DNA of 64,000 bases from Paludibacterium purpuratum (GCF_004363805.1 NZ_SNZP01000008.1:1-64000), one strand, 5' to 3'. Shown: positions 16,890-25,314, counted from the first letter of the stretch. Notes: generated by a model not told the origin, from the sequence alone. Made by a program: numbers and translations.

Positions 16890-18296
16890 TCAGATCACCT
16901 TGGAATAGCGCGCCTTGGTCTGACGCTCGCGCAAGTGTCGATCGAAAATCATCGCCACGTTACGGATCAGGAAGCGCCCTTTGGGCTCGACGGTTAGGAA
17001 ATCGCCATCGAAGTGCAACAACCCCATCTGCTGTAGTTCACGCAGTTTTGGCAGCTCTTCGGCGAAGTAATTGGCGAAATTGATGCCAAACACTTCTTCG
17101 ATCGCCTCAAAAGACAGCGCGAAACGACACATCAGCGCCTGGATGATCGAGCGGCGCAGAATGTCGTCAGCGTCGAGCACCATGCCGCGCATCACCGGTA
17201 GCCGACCGGCGTCCAGGGCCGCGTAATAAGCATCCAACTCTTTTTCGTTCTGCGAATAGCTCGGACCGACTTTGCCGATGGCCGACACGCCGAATGCCAG
17301 CATGTCGCAGTCTGCGTAAGTGGAGTAACCCTGGAAATTGCGCTGCAATCGCCCCTGACGCAAGGCGACCGCCAGGTCATCCTCCGGCTTGGCAAAGTGA
17401 TCCATTCCGATGAACACATAGCCCGCTTCGGTCAGTTGCCGCACTGAGTGTTGTAAAATATCCAATTTCACGTCGGCCGATGGCAGGTCGGCTTCGTTGA
17501 TGCGCCGCTGCGGCATGAACAAGGTCGGCAGGTGCGCGTAATTGTATAGCGCCACCCGGTCGGGACTGATCGCGATAATCTGCTCAATAGTCCGTGCCAC
17601 CGAGGTTTCAGTCTGAAAAGGCAGGCCATAAATCAGATCGATGCTGACCGATTTGAAACCGGCTTCGCGCGCGGCATCGATCACAGTCAAGGTTTCTTCG
17701 AGGCTTTGCACCCGATTGACGGCTTCCTGCACGCGCGGATCCAAATCCTGCACACCCACGCTGATACGGTTGAAGCCCAGCGCCGCCAATTTGAAGATTG
17801 TCTCGCGGCCCACCTTGCGCGGGTCGATCTCAATGGAATATTCGCCCTCCGGCAAAAATTCGAAATGCTCGCGCAGGATATTCATCAGACGTTCCAGTTG
17901 CGCATCCGACAAAAACGTCGGCGTGCCGCCGCCAAAATGCAATTGAATCGCCTTTTCCCGCTCCCCGGCAGCATTTGCCACCATCTTCACCTCTTTTTCA
18001 AGGTAATCGAGGTAGATATCTGCCTTGCTCTTGTCCTTGGTGATGATCTTGTTACAGGCACAATAGTAGCAAACCGTATTACAGAACGGTAAATGAGCAT
18101 ATAATGATACAGCTTTGCTGTTCGCCCCGATGCGACGCTGCTTCAACCGGTGCTGATAATCGGCCTCGGTGAAATTCGCGGTAAAGCGATCCGCCGTCGG
18201 GTAAGAGGTATATCTCGGGCCGGAGCCTTCAAGACGTTCGATGAGTTGCCGATCGAACTCAAAATGTTCCGGCGAAAACGAATGGGTGGTGGTCAT
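16890..18296 (-). CDS. hemN: Oxygen-independent coproporphyrinogen III oxidase
   Basis: Radical SAM enzyme of 468 residues that decarboxylates coproporphyrinogen III to protoporphyrinogen IX without oxygen. The cluster motif CNTVCYYCAC places ligands at residues 72, 76 and 79, and a second Cys at 81. The GGGTPTFL SAM motif follows near 125. The N-terminal substrate segment GPRYTSYPTADRF is as in E. coli HemN. The start at 18296 gives the family length, although no strong ribosome site is visible. It is divergent from fnr across an FNR box, so anaerobic induction is likely. Confidence 0.95.
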   Translation of the reverse strand: MTTTHSFSPEHFEFDRQLIERLEGSGPRYTSYPTADRFTANFTEADYQHRLKQRRIGANSKAVSLYAHLPFCNTVCYYCACNKIITKDKSKADIYLDYLEKEVKMVANAAGEREKAIQLHFGGGTPTFLSDAQLERLMNILREHFEFLPEGEYSIEIDPRKVGRETIFKLAALGFNRISVGVQDLDPRVQEAVNRVQSLEETLTVIDAAREAGFKSVSIDLIYGLPFQTETSVARTIEQIIAISPDRVALYNYAHLPTLFMPQRRINEADLPSADVKLDILQHSVRQLTEAGYVFIGMDHFAKPEDDLAVALRQGRLQRNFQGYSTYADCDMLAFGVSAIGKVGPSYSQNEKELDAYYAALDAGRLPVMRGMVLDADDILRRSIIQALMCRFALSFEAIEEVFGINFANYFAEELPKLRELQQMGLLHFDGDFLTVEPKGRFLIRNVAMIFDRHLRERQTKARYSKVI

Positions 18297-18361
18297 GTCG
18301 GTATTTGATGGAAAAACCGGTGGTGGACTGGTAAATTTGCGGAAGACATTTGAATTCCGCT

Positions 18362-18375
18362 TTGACAAGAGTCAA
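18362..18375. promoter_or_regulatory. FNR/Anr box between hemN and fnr
   Basis: TTGAC-AAGA-GTCAA is a perfect dyad close to the FNR consensus TTGAT-N4-ATCAA. It is centred 66 bases upstream of the hemN ATG codon end (18296 is about 72 bases away from the centre) and about 37 bases upstream of fnr. The placement suits activation of hemN and repression or control of fnr by its own product. The -10 elements are not clear-cut. Confidence 0.7.
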
Positions 18376-18405
18376 GCTTCGATAAAAGGTTGCGCAAAAA
18401 ACGGC

Positions 18406-19155
18406 ATGACTGATCAGACTACCATCCAATTGCATGCACTCAAGCTGTCCTGCTCCAACTGCAGCTTGCGTGAACTGTGCCTGCCCGTCGGGCTGAACCG
18501 CGAAGAGATGACGCAGCTCGATGCCGTGATCCGACAGAGCCGCCGCATCAAGCGTGGCGAATATCTGTTCCGTAGCGGCGAAGGCTTCAAATCCATGTTC
18601 GCTGTGCGCACCGGCTTCTTCAAGACCTGCGTCTCCAGCCAGGATGGGCGCGAACAGGTGACCGGCTTCCTGATGTCGGGCGAACTCATGGGGCTCGACG
18701 GCATCTCCTCCAACATCCATGGCTGCGATGCCATCGCGTTGGAAGACAGCGAAGTATGCGAACTGCCGTTCGGCCGCATCGAAAGCCTCGGCCGCGACAT
18801 TCCCAGCCTGCAACACCACTTTTTCCGCCTGATGAGTCGCGAAATCGTGCGCGATCAGAACGTGATGTTGCTTCTTGGCAACATGAAAGCCGAGGAACGA
18901 TTGGCGGCTTTCCTGCTGAACTTGTCGCAACGTCTGGCCATTCGCGGTTTCGCCGCCAACGACTTCATCTTGCGGATGAGCCGAGAGGAAATCGGTAGCT
19001 TCCTTGGCCTGAAACTGGAGACGGTCAGCCGCACGCTGTCGAAATTCCAGCAGCAAGGCTGGATCAGGGTCGATCACAAGCACATCCAACTGGTGAAGCC
19101 AGAGGAACTCAAGGCGCTGATCTCCGGCTGCGTACACTCCAACGCCGCGGAATAA
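18406..19155 (+). CDS. fnr: Fnr-type anaerobic transcription regulator
   Basis: CRP/FNR-family oxygen sensor of 249 residues. The [4Fe-4S] cluster cysteines are Cys16, Cys19 and Cys25 in CSNCSLRELC plus a fourth in SEVCELPF near residue 117. A cyclic-nucleotide-like beta barrel follows, and the C-terminal helix-turn-helix has the recognition helix LKLETVSRTLSKFQ, where E..SR is the FNR-box reading set. The start at 18406 is chosen because the upstream extension has no conserved content and crosses the FNR box. Confidence 0.95.
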   Translation: MTDQTTIQLHALKLSCSNCSLRELCLPVGLNREEMTQLDAVIRQSRRIKRGEYLFRSGEGFKSMFAVRTGFFKTCVSSQDGREQVTGFLMSGELMGLDGISSNIHGCDAIALEDSEVCELPFGRIESLGRDIPSLQHHFFRLMSREIVRDQNVMLLLGNMKAEERLAAFLLNLSQRLAIRGFAANDFILRMSREEIGSFLGLKLETVSRTLSKFQQQGWIRVDHKHIQLVKPEELKALISGCVHSNAAE

Positions 19156-19179
19156 GCCCCCAAGCCACTCGGGCGTGCC

Positions 19180-20091
19180 TCATGGCGCGCCCGTTTGTAT
19201 TTTCTCCCGCAAGCTCGCCAACAGCTCGCCATCCGGCCAATCCGCCGGCAAGACAAAACCTCGGCGCCATTCGCGCCATCCTGCCTCGCTTTTTCGCATC
19301 TCGGCCACCATCTGCGGCGCCCTCGCAGCGACAAACCCGGTGCGCAGCGTCGCCTCATCCGACAACGCCGACGCCTCCGCGACCGCCGGCGACAGCCAAC
19401 TGAGCCTGGGCAACCACAGCCAACGGCTTCCGCCGTCCTGGCACGGCCATGGCCGATCCAGCGGCGCCACCCATCCCAGCCACGGCGCGCAGTCATCCGT
19501 CCGAGCGGGTGCGCCACGATAGAAAAAACAGCCACGCACCAAAGCGCCGATGCGGCAGCCGGCGAAGCCGGCCGGTAGCGTCGCTGCGGCCAGAGCATGC
19601 CGACTCAGCGCCAGTTGTCGGGCAAGTTTGGCGCGCTTGAGCGGCAACGCATCGCGCAGGCTCGGACCGACCAGTTCGTCGCGCCCCGCCTCGACCTGCA
19701 AATAGAACTTGCTACAGGTCTCCAAGTGCCACGGTTCGCCGTCGATCCGCAACAGGAAATCGAACTCGCCCAGCGTTCGGTTGCCGTCGCGCAAGACCAA
19801 GTTGTGTGCCACCAGCTCGATATGCGGCGCCAAGCTAAACCAGAAAGCCAGCAGTTGCTCGGCATAGTGGCCGAGCCGCGAGACCGGATGCCGTGCCAGC
19901 CACGCCATGAGCGCGGCGGGGTCGCCATCCAAGGCAGCAAGCCGGGCCAAGCCATCCGGCCCCAGGAGCCGGTCGCACGGAATGTCGTGCGGCGTGCGCC
20001 ACGCGGCAGCCCCTGTCAGAAGGCTCGCCAGATCGCGCACCGCGCTATGGCGCCATGGCAGCTCAGGACTTGTCGGGAGGAACATGGCCAT
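19180..20091 (-). CDS. DUF1853 family protein
   Basis: A 303-residue protein resembling the DUF1853 family; function unknown. Conserved-looking stretches are GHYAEQLLAFWF (residues 74-85), TLGEFDFLLRIDG (106-118) and HLETCSKFYL (122-131). Glu78, Asp111, and Glu124-x3-Lys128 are spaced like the catalytic set of PD-(D/E)XK nucleases; that reading is inference. There is no signal peptide or membrane span. The first ATG lies 29 bases inside the end of trmJ, and a later start is possible. It is co-transcribed with trmJ. Confidence 0.75.
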   Translation of the reverse strand: MAMFLPTSPELPWRHSAVRDLASLLTGAAAWRTPHDIPCDRLLGPDGLARLAALDGDPAALMAWLARHPVSRLGHYAEQLLAFWFSLAPHIELVAHNLVLRDGNRTLGEFDFLLRIDGEPWHLETCSKFYLQVEAGRDELVGPSLRDALPLKRAKLARQLALSRHALAAATLPAGFAGCRIGALVRGCFFYRGAPARTDDCAPWLGWVAPLDRPWPCQDGGSRWLWLPRLSWLSPAVAEASALSDEATLRTGFVAARAPQMVAEMRKSEAGWREWRRGFVLPADWPDGELLASLREKIQTGAP

Positions 20092-20827
20092 CGGCCGCGC
20101 GCATCACCTGTTTGCAGAAGCCGCGCAGAATGTCGATCTCCTCCCGCAACAGCCCCGCTCGATTGAACAGCGTGCGCATACGTCGCATCAGCCGCTCGCT
20201 GTTACGGCGCTCGAAATAGCCGATATGCGCCATCGTCTGCTCCAGATGCCCGCAAAAGCCCTCGACCTCATCGCTGGTGGCCGCGAGCCCTTCGGACTTC
20301 AAATGCTCGACCCCCAGGCCGACATGGCTGAACAGCTCGTAGGTCATCACCTGCACCGCCATGGCCAGGTTGAGCGAGAAATAGGCCGGGTTGCCGGGAA
20401 TGGTCACCAGGCGATTGCACAATTCCACTTCTTCGATCGACAAGCCGAATGTTTCGTTGCCGAACACCAGCGCCACCTGCTCGCCGCCCTCGGCGCGCGC
20501 CACCAACTCCGGCGCCAGTTCGCGCGGCACGGCCAGCGGGGCGGTCAACTCGCGCCGACGGCTGGTCATGGCGGCAGCCACCGTCACCCCGGAAAGCGCT
20601 TCGCCCAAGGTTTCGACCACATGCGCCGACTGCAATAAGTCGACGGCCCCGGAAGCCAGCGTGTCGGCCTCGGCGCTGGGGAATTGCTTCGGCGACACCA
20701 GCCACAGCTGCGACAATCCCATGGTTTTCATGGCGCGCGCAGCCGAGCCAATGTTGCCCGGATGGCTCGGTCTCGCCAGTACAATTCGGATGTTTCTCAA
20801 AAAATCAGGGACTTCGGGTTTATTCAT
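20063..20827 (-). CDS. trmJ: tRNA (cytidine/uridine-2'-O)-methyltransferase TrmJ
   Basis: SPOUT-family enzyme that 2'-O-methylates position 32 of tRNAs. The 254-residue product has the N-terminal RIVLARPSHPGNIGSAARAMK motif, the LVFGNETFGLS SAM-knot motif near residue 112, and IPGNPAYFSLNLAMAVQVMTYEL motif III near 140. The C-terminal tail of about 80 residues is present as in TrmJ. The ATG at 20827 is preferred over an upstream GTG. It is divergent from suhB. Confidence 0.92.
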   Translation of the reverse strand: MNKPEVPDFLRNIRIVLARPSHPGNIGSAARAMKTMGLSQLWLVSPKQFPSAEADTLASGAVDLLQSAHVVETLGEALSGVTVAAAMTSRRRELTAPLAVPRELAPELVARAEGGEQVALVFGNETFGLSIEEVELCNRLVTIPGNPAYFSLNLAMAVQVMTYELFSHVGLGVEHLKSEGLAATSDEVEGFCGHLEQTMAHIGYFERRNSERLMRRMRTLFNRAGLLREEIDILRGFCKQVMRAADGHVPPDKS

Positions 20828-20969
20828 TGGCCGTTTCACATTAAAATAGCGGACATAATTCTGAAACGAGGCGCCATTGCGCCGCGTTTCTCGTTCCTTA
20901 ACCCAGAGATGATACCAGTCGACGACGCGCTCAGGCAGCGCGCCGTCCCTGTCAGTTTAGAGGCAGTCC

Positions 20970-21758
20970 ATGCACCCGATGCTCAATGTGGCCATCAAGG
21001 CCGCGCGCCGCGCAGGCAATGTGATTCAACGCGCTTCCATGAACATCGACACCATCCGTGTCGAACGCAAGAAGCACAACGACTTCGTCTCCGAGGTCGA
21101 CCGCGCCGCGGAAGAAACCATCATTGAAACCATTCTCGAAGCCTATCCGAAGCACGCGATCCTGGCTGAGGAATCCGGCGCCAAGGGCGTGGGACAGGCC
21201 GAATACGAATGGATCATCGACCCCATCGACGGCACCACCAACTTCATCCACGGCCACACGCAATACGCCGTCTCCATCGCGCTGGCGCATAAAGGCCAGA
21301 TCCAGCAAGGCGTCGTCTACGACCCGAACCGCAACGACCTGTTCACCGCTTCGCGCGGCGTGGGCGCATTCCTGAACGACCGCCGCATCCGCGTCTCCAA
21401 GCGCACCAGCTTGAACGAGTGCGTGATCGCCACCGGCTTCCCGGTGGTGGATCAATCCTATATCGACACCTATCTGGCCATGCTCAAGGACGTGATCGGC
21501 CGTACCGCCGGCGTACGACGCGAAGGTGCCGCCGCGCTCGATCTGTGCAACGTCGCCTGCGGCCGGGTCGAGGGTTTCTGGGAGTTCAACCTCAAGCCTT
21601 GGGATATCGCCGCGGGCAGCCTGATCATCCAGGAAGCCGGCGGTATCGTCACCGACATGCGCGGCGAGCAGGAATGGTTCGAATCCGGCGACATCGTCGC
21701 CGGCAGCCCGAAGGTATTGGCGCAACTGTTGCACATCTTGTCGCCGCACGTTAAGTAA
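20970..21758 (+). CDS. suhB: Inositol-1-monophosphatase SuhB
   Basis: Mg-dependent phosphatase of 262 residues; in E. coli SuhB also works in rRNA antitermination complexes. Metal-binding motifs are visible: EESG near residue 68, IIDPIDGTTNF near 86, and KPWDIAAGSLI near 212. It is divergent from trmJ and ends at a strong terminator. The last 33 bases of the gene are the left end of the tandem duplication that follows. Confidence 0.96.
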   Translation: MHPMLNVAIKAARRAGNVIQRASMNIDTIRVERKKHNDFVSEVDRAAEETIIETILEAYPKHAILAEESGAKGVGQAEYEWIIDPIDGTTNFIHGHTQYAVSIALAHKGQIQQGVVYDPNRNDLFTASRGVGAFLNDRRIRVSKRTSLNECVIATGFPVVDQSYIDTYLAMLKDVIGRTAGVRREGAAALDLCNVACGRVEGFWEFNLKPWDIAAGSLIIQEAGGIVTDMRGEQEWFESGDIVAGSPKVLAQLLHILSPHVK

Positions 21759-21791
21759 TCCGGATGGCGCCCTCAGGCGCCTATCCTACCC

Positions 21792-21836
21792 CGCCCCGCC
21801 TGACGTCCCACTAGGCGGGGCGATTTTTCTTTTTTA
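21792..21836 (+). terminator. suhB terminator
   Basis: Ten-base arms CGCCCCGCCT (21792-21801) and AGGCGGGGCG (21813-21822) followed by ATTTTTCTTTTTT. It separates suhB from the RTX gene. Confidence 0.85.
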
Positions 21837-21953
21837 CCGCCAGAAATATCCCTCCCCGAAACCGTCAAATCGATCCCAAGCCTAACTGTTCGATCATTTC
21901 GATCATTTTACAGGCCTGAGGTGTTCAGCCTCTCCCGACAAAGGAGTATCCAA

Positions 21954-22727
21954 ATGGCAGTCATTTATGCAAAAGAGCAGAGCAACATCGATCCGTCCTC
22001 CCCATTCGCCGGTTTTAAGTGGGGCAGCGGCACCGAAGAGGATGATGTGATTCTAGGAAGCCCGGGCGATAACAATACGCTCTACGGCTACGGCGGGAAC
22101 GATTTTCTGGCGTGCAACGGCGGCACAGGGAACGCTCTATATGGCGGCGACGGCAACGATGAGCTTTACGTACTCGGCAACAGCGTCGACGCCTTCCTGT
22201 CCGGCGGCCGCGGCAACGATTTGCTCGTCGGCGGGCTCGGTTCGAACACGCTCATCGGCGGTTCAGGCGACGATCGCCTTTTCGGCAACATCGGCAACGA
22301 TGTCCTCGAGGGTGACGGCATGGATGATGAGCTCCTTTCCCTTTCCGATCCTCATAACTTCCAGGCGGGTGGCAACGACACCCTCTGGGGCGGCGGCGGG
22401 AACGATACTCTCATCGGCGGCAAGGGGAACGACACGCTCACCGGCGGCAGCGGTCGCGATACTTTCGTATGGGATAGGCAAGATCTTGGCGGCGTAGACC
22501 GTGTCACGGACTTCGACGTCAAAGAAGATTACCTCAAGTTTTCCAACATCGCGCCAGACCGACTCTCGCTTTCTGTCGAGGGCCAGTCGTCGTGGTTGAG
22601 CATCCGCGGAGGCGACGGCCAGGTGTCGCAACGCATCGAGCTAGAAAATACCGACTTAATGAGCGGCCAATCGGAGGCTGTCGCGCTGCAGAAGCTGATC
22701 GATCAAGGCACCATCCTATTCGCCTAA
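21954..22727 (+). CDS. Small RTX (hemolysin-type calcium-binding repeat) protein, copy 1
   Basis: A 257-residue protein made mostly of GGxGxDxLx nonapeptide repeats (about residues 38-165), which fold as a Ca-binding beta roll. There is no N-terminal signal peptide. The last 90 residues start DTFVWDRQDLGGVDRVTDFD and end TILFA, resembling type I secretion target domains, so export by a type I system is inferred; none is encoded nearby. No enzymatic domain precedes the repeats. AAGGAG seven bases before the ATG at 21954 fixes the start. A paralogue follows as part of a tandem duplication. Role unknown: possibly a secreted surface or matrix protein. Confidence 0.85.
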   Translation: MAVIYAKEQSNIDPSSPFAGFKWGSGTEEDDVILGSPGDNNTLYGYGGNDFLACNGGTGNALYGGDGNDELYVLGNSVDAFLSGGRGNDLLVGGLGSNTLIGGSGDDRLFGNIGNDVLEGDGMDDELLSLSDPHNFQAGGNDTLWGGGGNDTLIGGKGNDTLTGGSGRDTFVWDRQDLGGVDRVTDFDVKEDYLKFSNIAPDRLSLSVEGQSSWLSIRGGDGQVSQRIELENTDLMSGQSEAVALQKLIDQGTILFA

Positions 22728-22735
22728 CATCGTAG

Positions 22736-22767
22736 ACTGTTGCACAGCTTGTCGCCGCCCGTTAAGT
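22736..22767 (+). pseudogene. Copied 3' end of suhB
   Basis: ACTGTTGCACAGCTTGTCGC and the following GCCCGTTAAG repeat the last codons and stop of suhB (21725-21756) with a few substitutions. It has no start and is only the left edge of duplication unit 2. Confidence 0.85.
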
Positions 22768-22788
22768 CATGCGGACAGGCGCCTACCT

Positions 22789-22832
22789 CTCCCCGCCCAG
22801 CGCCTGCTAGGTGGGGAGATTTTGCTTTTTTA
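22789..22832 (+). terminator. Terminator of RTX copy 1
   Basis: Arms CTCCCCGCC (22789-22797) and GGTGGGGAG (22810-22818), one G-T pair, then ATTTTGCTTTTTT. It is the diverged duplicate of the suhB terminator, now serving the first RTX gene. Confidence 0.75.
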
Positions 22833-22951
22833 CCGCCAGAAAACATCCCACCCCCGAAACCGTCAAATCAATCTCAAGCCTAATTATTCGATCATTTCGA
22901 TCAATTCTCAGGCCAGAGGTGTTCAGCCTCTCCCGACAAAGGAGTATCCAA

Positions 22952-23716
22952 ATGGCAACAATTTATGCAAAAGAACGGAGCGAAATCGTTCCACCCGACC
23001 CATACGCCGGTTTTAAGTGGGGCCTCGGCACGGAAGACGATGACGTGGTTCTTGGAAGCCCGGGCGATAGCAATATTCTCTTTGGCTACGGCGGGGACGA
23101 TTTACTGGTGAGCTTCGGCGGTACAGGAAACTGCCTATATGGCGGCGCCGGCGCCGATCGGCTTTATGCCTACGGCGACAGCGTCAACGCCTTCCTCTCC
23201 GGCGGCAGCGGAGATGACTGGCTAGTCGGCGGACGCGGCTCGAATACGCTCATCGGCGGTTCAGGCGACGATCACCTTTTCGGCGACATCGCGGACGATG
23301 TCCTTGAGGGTGACGGCCTGGACGATGACGCAGACCCCGGTCCTTGCCCCCAGGAGGGAGGCAATGACACCCTATGGGGCGGCGGCGGCAACGATACCCT
23401 CATCGGCGGCAAGGGGGACGACACGCTCACCGGCGGCAGCGGTCGCGATACTTTCGTATGGGATAGGCAAGATCTAGGCGGCACGGATCGTGTCACGGAC
23501 TTCGACGTCGAAGAAGATTACCTCAAGTTCTCCAACATCGCGCCGGACCGACTCTCGCTTTCTATCGATGGTCGGTCTTCGTGGTTGAGCATCCGCGGCG
23601 ACGACGGTCAGGTGGCGCAACGCATCGAATTCGAAAATGCCGACTTGCTGAGCAGCCAATCGGAGGGTGTTGCGCTGCAAAAGCTGATCGATCAAGGCAC
23701 CATCCTATTTGCCTAA
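22952..23716 (+). CDS. Small RTX (hemolysin-type calcium-binding repeat) protein, copy 2
   Basis: A 254-residue paralogue of the preceding gene. The first 12 residues (MATIYAKERSEI) and the C-terminal secretion-like 90 residues are nearly the same. The repeat block is conserved in register, but the hinge between the two repeat groups differs: DDADPGPCPQEGGND here against DDELLSLSDPHNFQAGGND in copy 1. GGAG before the ATG fixes the start at 22952. No terminator hairpin with a T run is obvious behind it before the convergent MFS gene. Confidence 0.85.
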   Translation: MATIYAKERSEIVPPDPYAGFKWGLGTEDDDVVLGSPGDSNILFGYGGDDLLVSFGGTGNCLYGGAGADRLYAYGDSVNAFLSGGSGDDWLVGGRGSNTLIGGSGDDHLFGDIADDVLEGDGLDDDADPGPCPQEGGNDTLWGGGGNDTLIGGKGDDTLTGGSGRDTFVWDRQDLGGTDRVTDFDVEEDYLKFSNIAPDRLSLSIDGRSSWLSIRGDDGQVAQRIEFENADLLSSQSEGVALQKLIDQGTILFA

Positions 23717-23784
23717 CAGCGTAGGCAAAAGATTCTGCCCTGGTTTTCCGCTCGCCCCGGGGCACCCAACGTGTGCCTTGAGTC

Positions 23785-25308
23785 TTACTCCGGCCCCATC
23801 TCCACATGGGGCCTTGCGTTTCGCCGCCGCCGGAGCAATAACACCAGCGGCAACATCAGCAGAAAACTGAAGGTAATCAACCAGTAGACATCGACGATCG
23901 CCACCATATGCGCTTGGCGGTCGAGTTCACTTGCCAATAGCGCGGCCGAACTGTCATCCAGCGTCGAGCGTCCGCTTTGCTTGAGGTAAAGCCAGAGTGC
24001 TGGATTATTGATGTTGAAGTAACCCACCAAGTGATTCCAGGCCGCCTGGGTATCGCGCGTGTAGAAGGTGGTGATGACGGCAATACCGATCGATGAGCCG
24101 ATCGTGCGCAGCAAGCTGAAAAGCCCAGCGGCCTCGGCGGTCAATGCCGGTGGCAGGGTAGACAGCGCCAGCGTGGACAACGGCACCCAGATCATCCCCA
24201 GGCCAAACCCTTGCAGCAGTACAGGCCAGACGAACCAGTAGGTATCGGTATCCAGTGTGTAGTGGGTACAGACCCAGGTGCCGGAAGCGCCGATCAGAAT
24301 ACCGGCGCCGATCAAGTAGCGCACGTCCACCTTCGCCACCAGCCGTCCGATGATCATCATGCTGACCATGCTGGCAATACCGCGCGGCGCCATGACCAGG
24401 CCGGTAGACAACGTCGGATAGTGGAACAGCCCCTCGAGCATGATCGGCTGGATCACCATGGCACCGTACATCGCGAGCCCGAGCGCGGTGATGACGAAAC
24501 TGGAGGCGGCAAAGTTGCCGTCGCGGAAGATGTGCAGATCGAATAGCGGCTTCTGCCGCGACACCATGCCGCGAATACCGAAGCCGATCAGACCGACCAA
24601 TGTGGCCAACACCACAGCCACGATCAGCCGGCTTTCGAACCAGTCTTCGGTATTGCCTCGATCCAGCACGAACTGCAATCCGCCAATCCCGAGCGACAGC
24701 AAGAAGAGCCCGATCCAGTCGACACTGCGCTCGCGGCGCGGGGTGTCCGGGACCCGACGCGCCAACAGTAGCGAGATCAAACCGACCGGCACATTGATGT
24801 AGAAAGTCCAGCGCCAGTCGAGTACGTCGGTCAACCAGCCGCCGAGCGTCGGTCCGCCGATTGGCCCGAGCATCACGCCCATGCCCCAGATGGCCATGGC
24901 CCGGCCACGCTCGGCCAACGGAAAGGTATCGGCCATGATGGCCTGAGATAGCGGCACCAGCGCCGCGCCGAACACCCCCTGCAGCAGGCGGAACGCCACG
25001 ATCTGCGTCAGGTTCTGCGCAATGCCGCATAGCATGGACGACAGCACGAAGCCGGCGATCGAGTACAGCAGATAGCGTCGCCGACCGAGTTTATCGGTCA
25101 AATAGCCGGTCAACGGCATGAAGATGGCCGAGGCGACCAGATAACTGGTCAGCACCCAGCTGATCTGATCGGAGGTCGTCCCCAGGTTGCCCTGCATTTG
25201 CGGCAGCGCGACGTTGACGATCGTGGTATCGAGCGCCTGCATGATCGTGGCCGACATGACGGCCACAGTGATCAGCACGCGACTGGCTTTGTTCTGTTCC
25301 ACGGCCAT
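23785..25308 (-). CDS. DHA2 (EmrB/QacA) family MFS drug exporter
   Basis: Proton-driven multidrug exporter of the 14-span DHA2 family, 507 residues, inner membrane. The family motifs ALDTTIVNVALPQMQGNL (motif D1) and GYLTDKLGRRRYLL (motif A) are in the first two spans, and LGPIGGPTLGGWLTD (motif C) follows near residue 140. It lies six bases after a marR gene, so it is probably the target of that repressor. No EmrA-type membrane fusion protein is adjacent, so it may export to the periplasm alone. Confidence 0.92.
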   Translation of the reverse strand: MAVEQNKASRVLITVAVMSATIMQALDTTIVNVALPQMQGNLGTTSDQISWVLTSYLVASAIFMPLTGYLTDKLGRRRYLLYSIAGFVLSSMLCGIAQNLTQIVAFRLLQGVFGAALVPLSQAIMADTFPLAERGRAMAIWGMGVMLGPIGGPTLGGWLTDVLDWRWTFYINVPVGLISLLLARRVPDTPRRERSVDWIGLFLLSLGIGGLQFVLDRGNTEDWFESRLIVAVVLATLVGLIGFGIRGMVSRQKPLFDLHIFRDGNFAASSFVITALGLAMYGAMVIQPIMLEGLFHYPTLSTGLVMAPRGIASMVSMMIIGRLVAKVDVRYLIGAGILIGASGTWVCTHYTLDTDTYWFVWPVLLQGFGLGMIWVPLSTLALSTLPPALTAEAAGLFSLLRTIGSSIGIAVITTFYTRDTQAAWNHLVGYFNINNPALWLYLKQSGRSTLDDSSAALLASELDRQAHMVAIVDVYWLITFSFLLMLPLVLLLRRRRNARPHVEMGPE

Positions 25309-25314
25309 CCCGGC

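Larger units (their letters stand above)
21725..22735. repeat. Tandem duplication, unit 1 (1011 bp)
   Basis: Unit 1 begins inside the last codons of suhB, carries the suhB terminator, an upstream region, the first RTX gene and 8 bases after its stop. It is directly followed by unit 2. Identity is high but imperfect, most changed in the middle of the RTX gene. Junction: the shared sequence ends CGTAG at 22731-22735, immediately followed by ACTGTTGCACA, the copied suhB tail. Confidence 0.9.
22736..23724. repeat. Tandem duplication, unit 2 (989 bp)
   Basis: Second head-to-tail copy of the unit that starts at 21725. It opens with the degenerate suhB tail, then a diverged terminator, a shared upstream segment with the same ribosome site, and the second RTX gene. 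Similarity to unit 1 stops after CGTAG at 23720-23724. Confidence 0.9.

Noticed and set aside
22040-22480. Regularly spaced repeats considered as a CRISPR-like array
   Set aside because: The periodicity is 27 bases in coding frame and encodes RTX nonapeptides; there are no fixed repeats with unique spacers.
21725-23724. Tandem duplication considered as a transposon or insertion sequence
   Set aside because: No transposase, no terminal inverted repeats and no target-site duplication; the boundary lies within suhB, as in unequal recombination.
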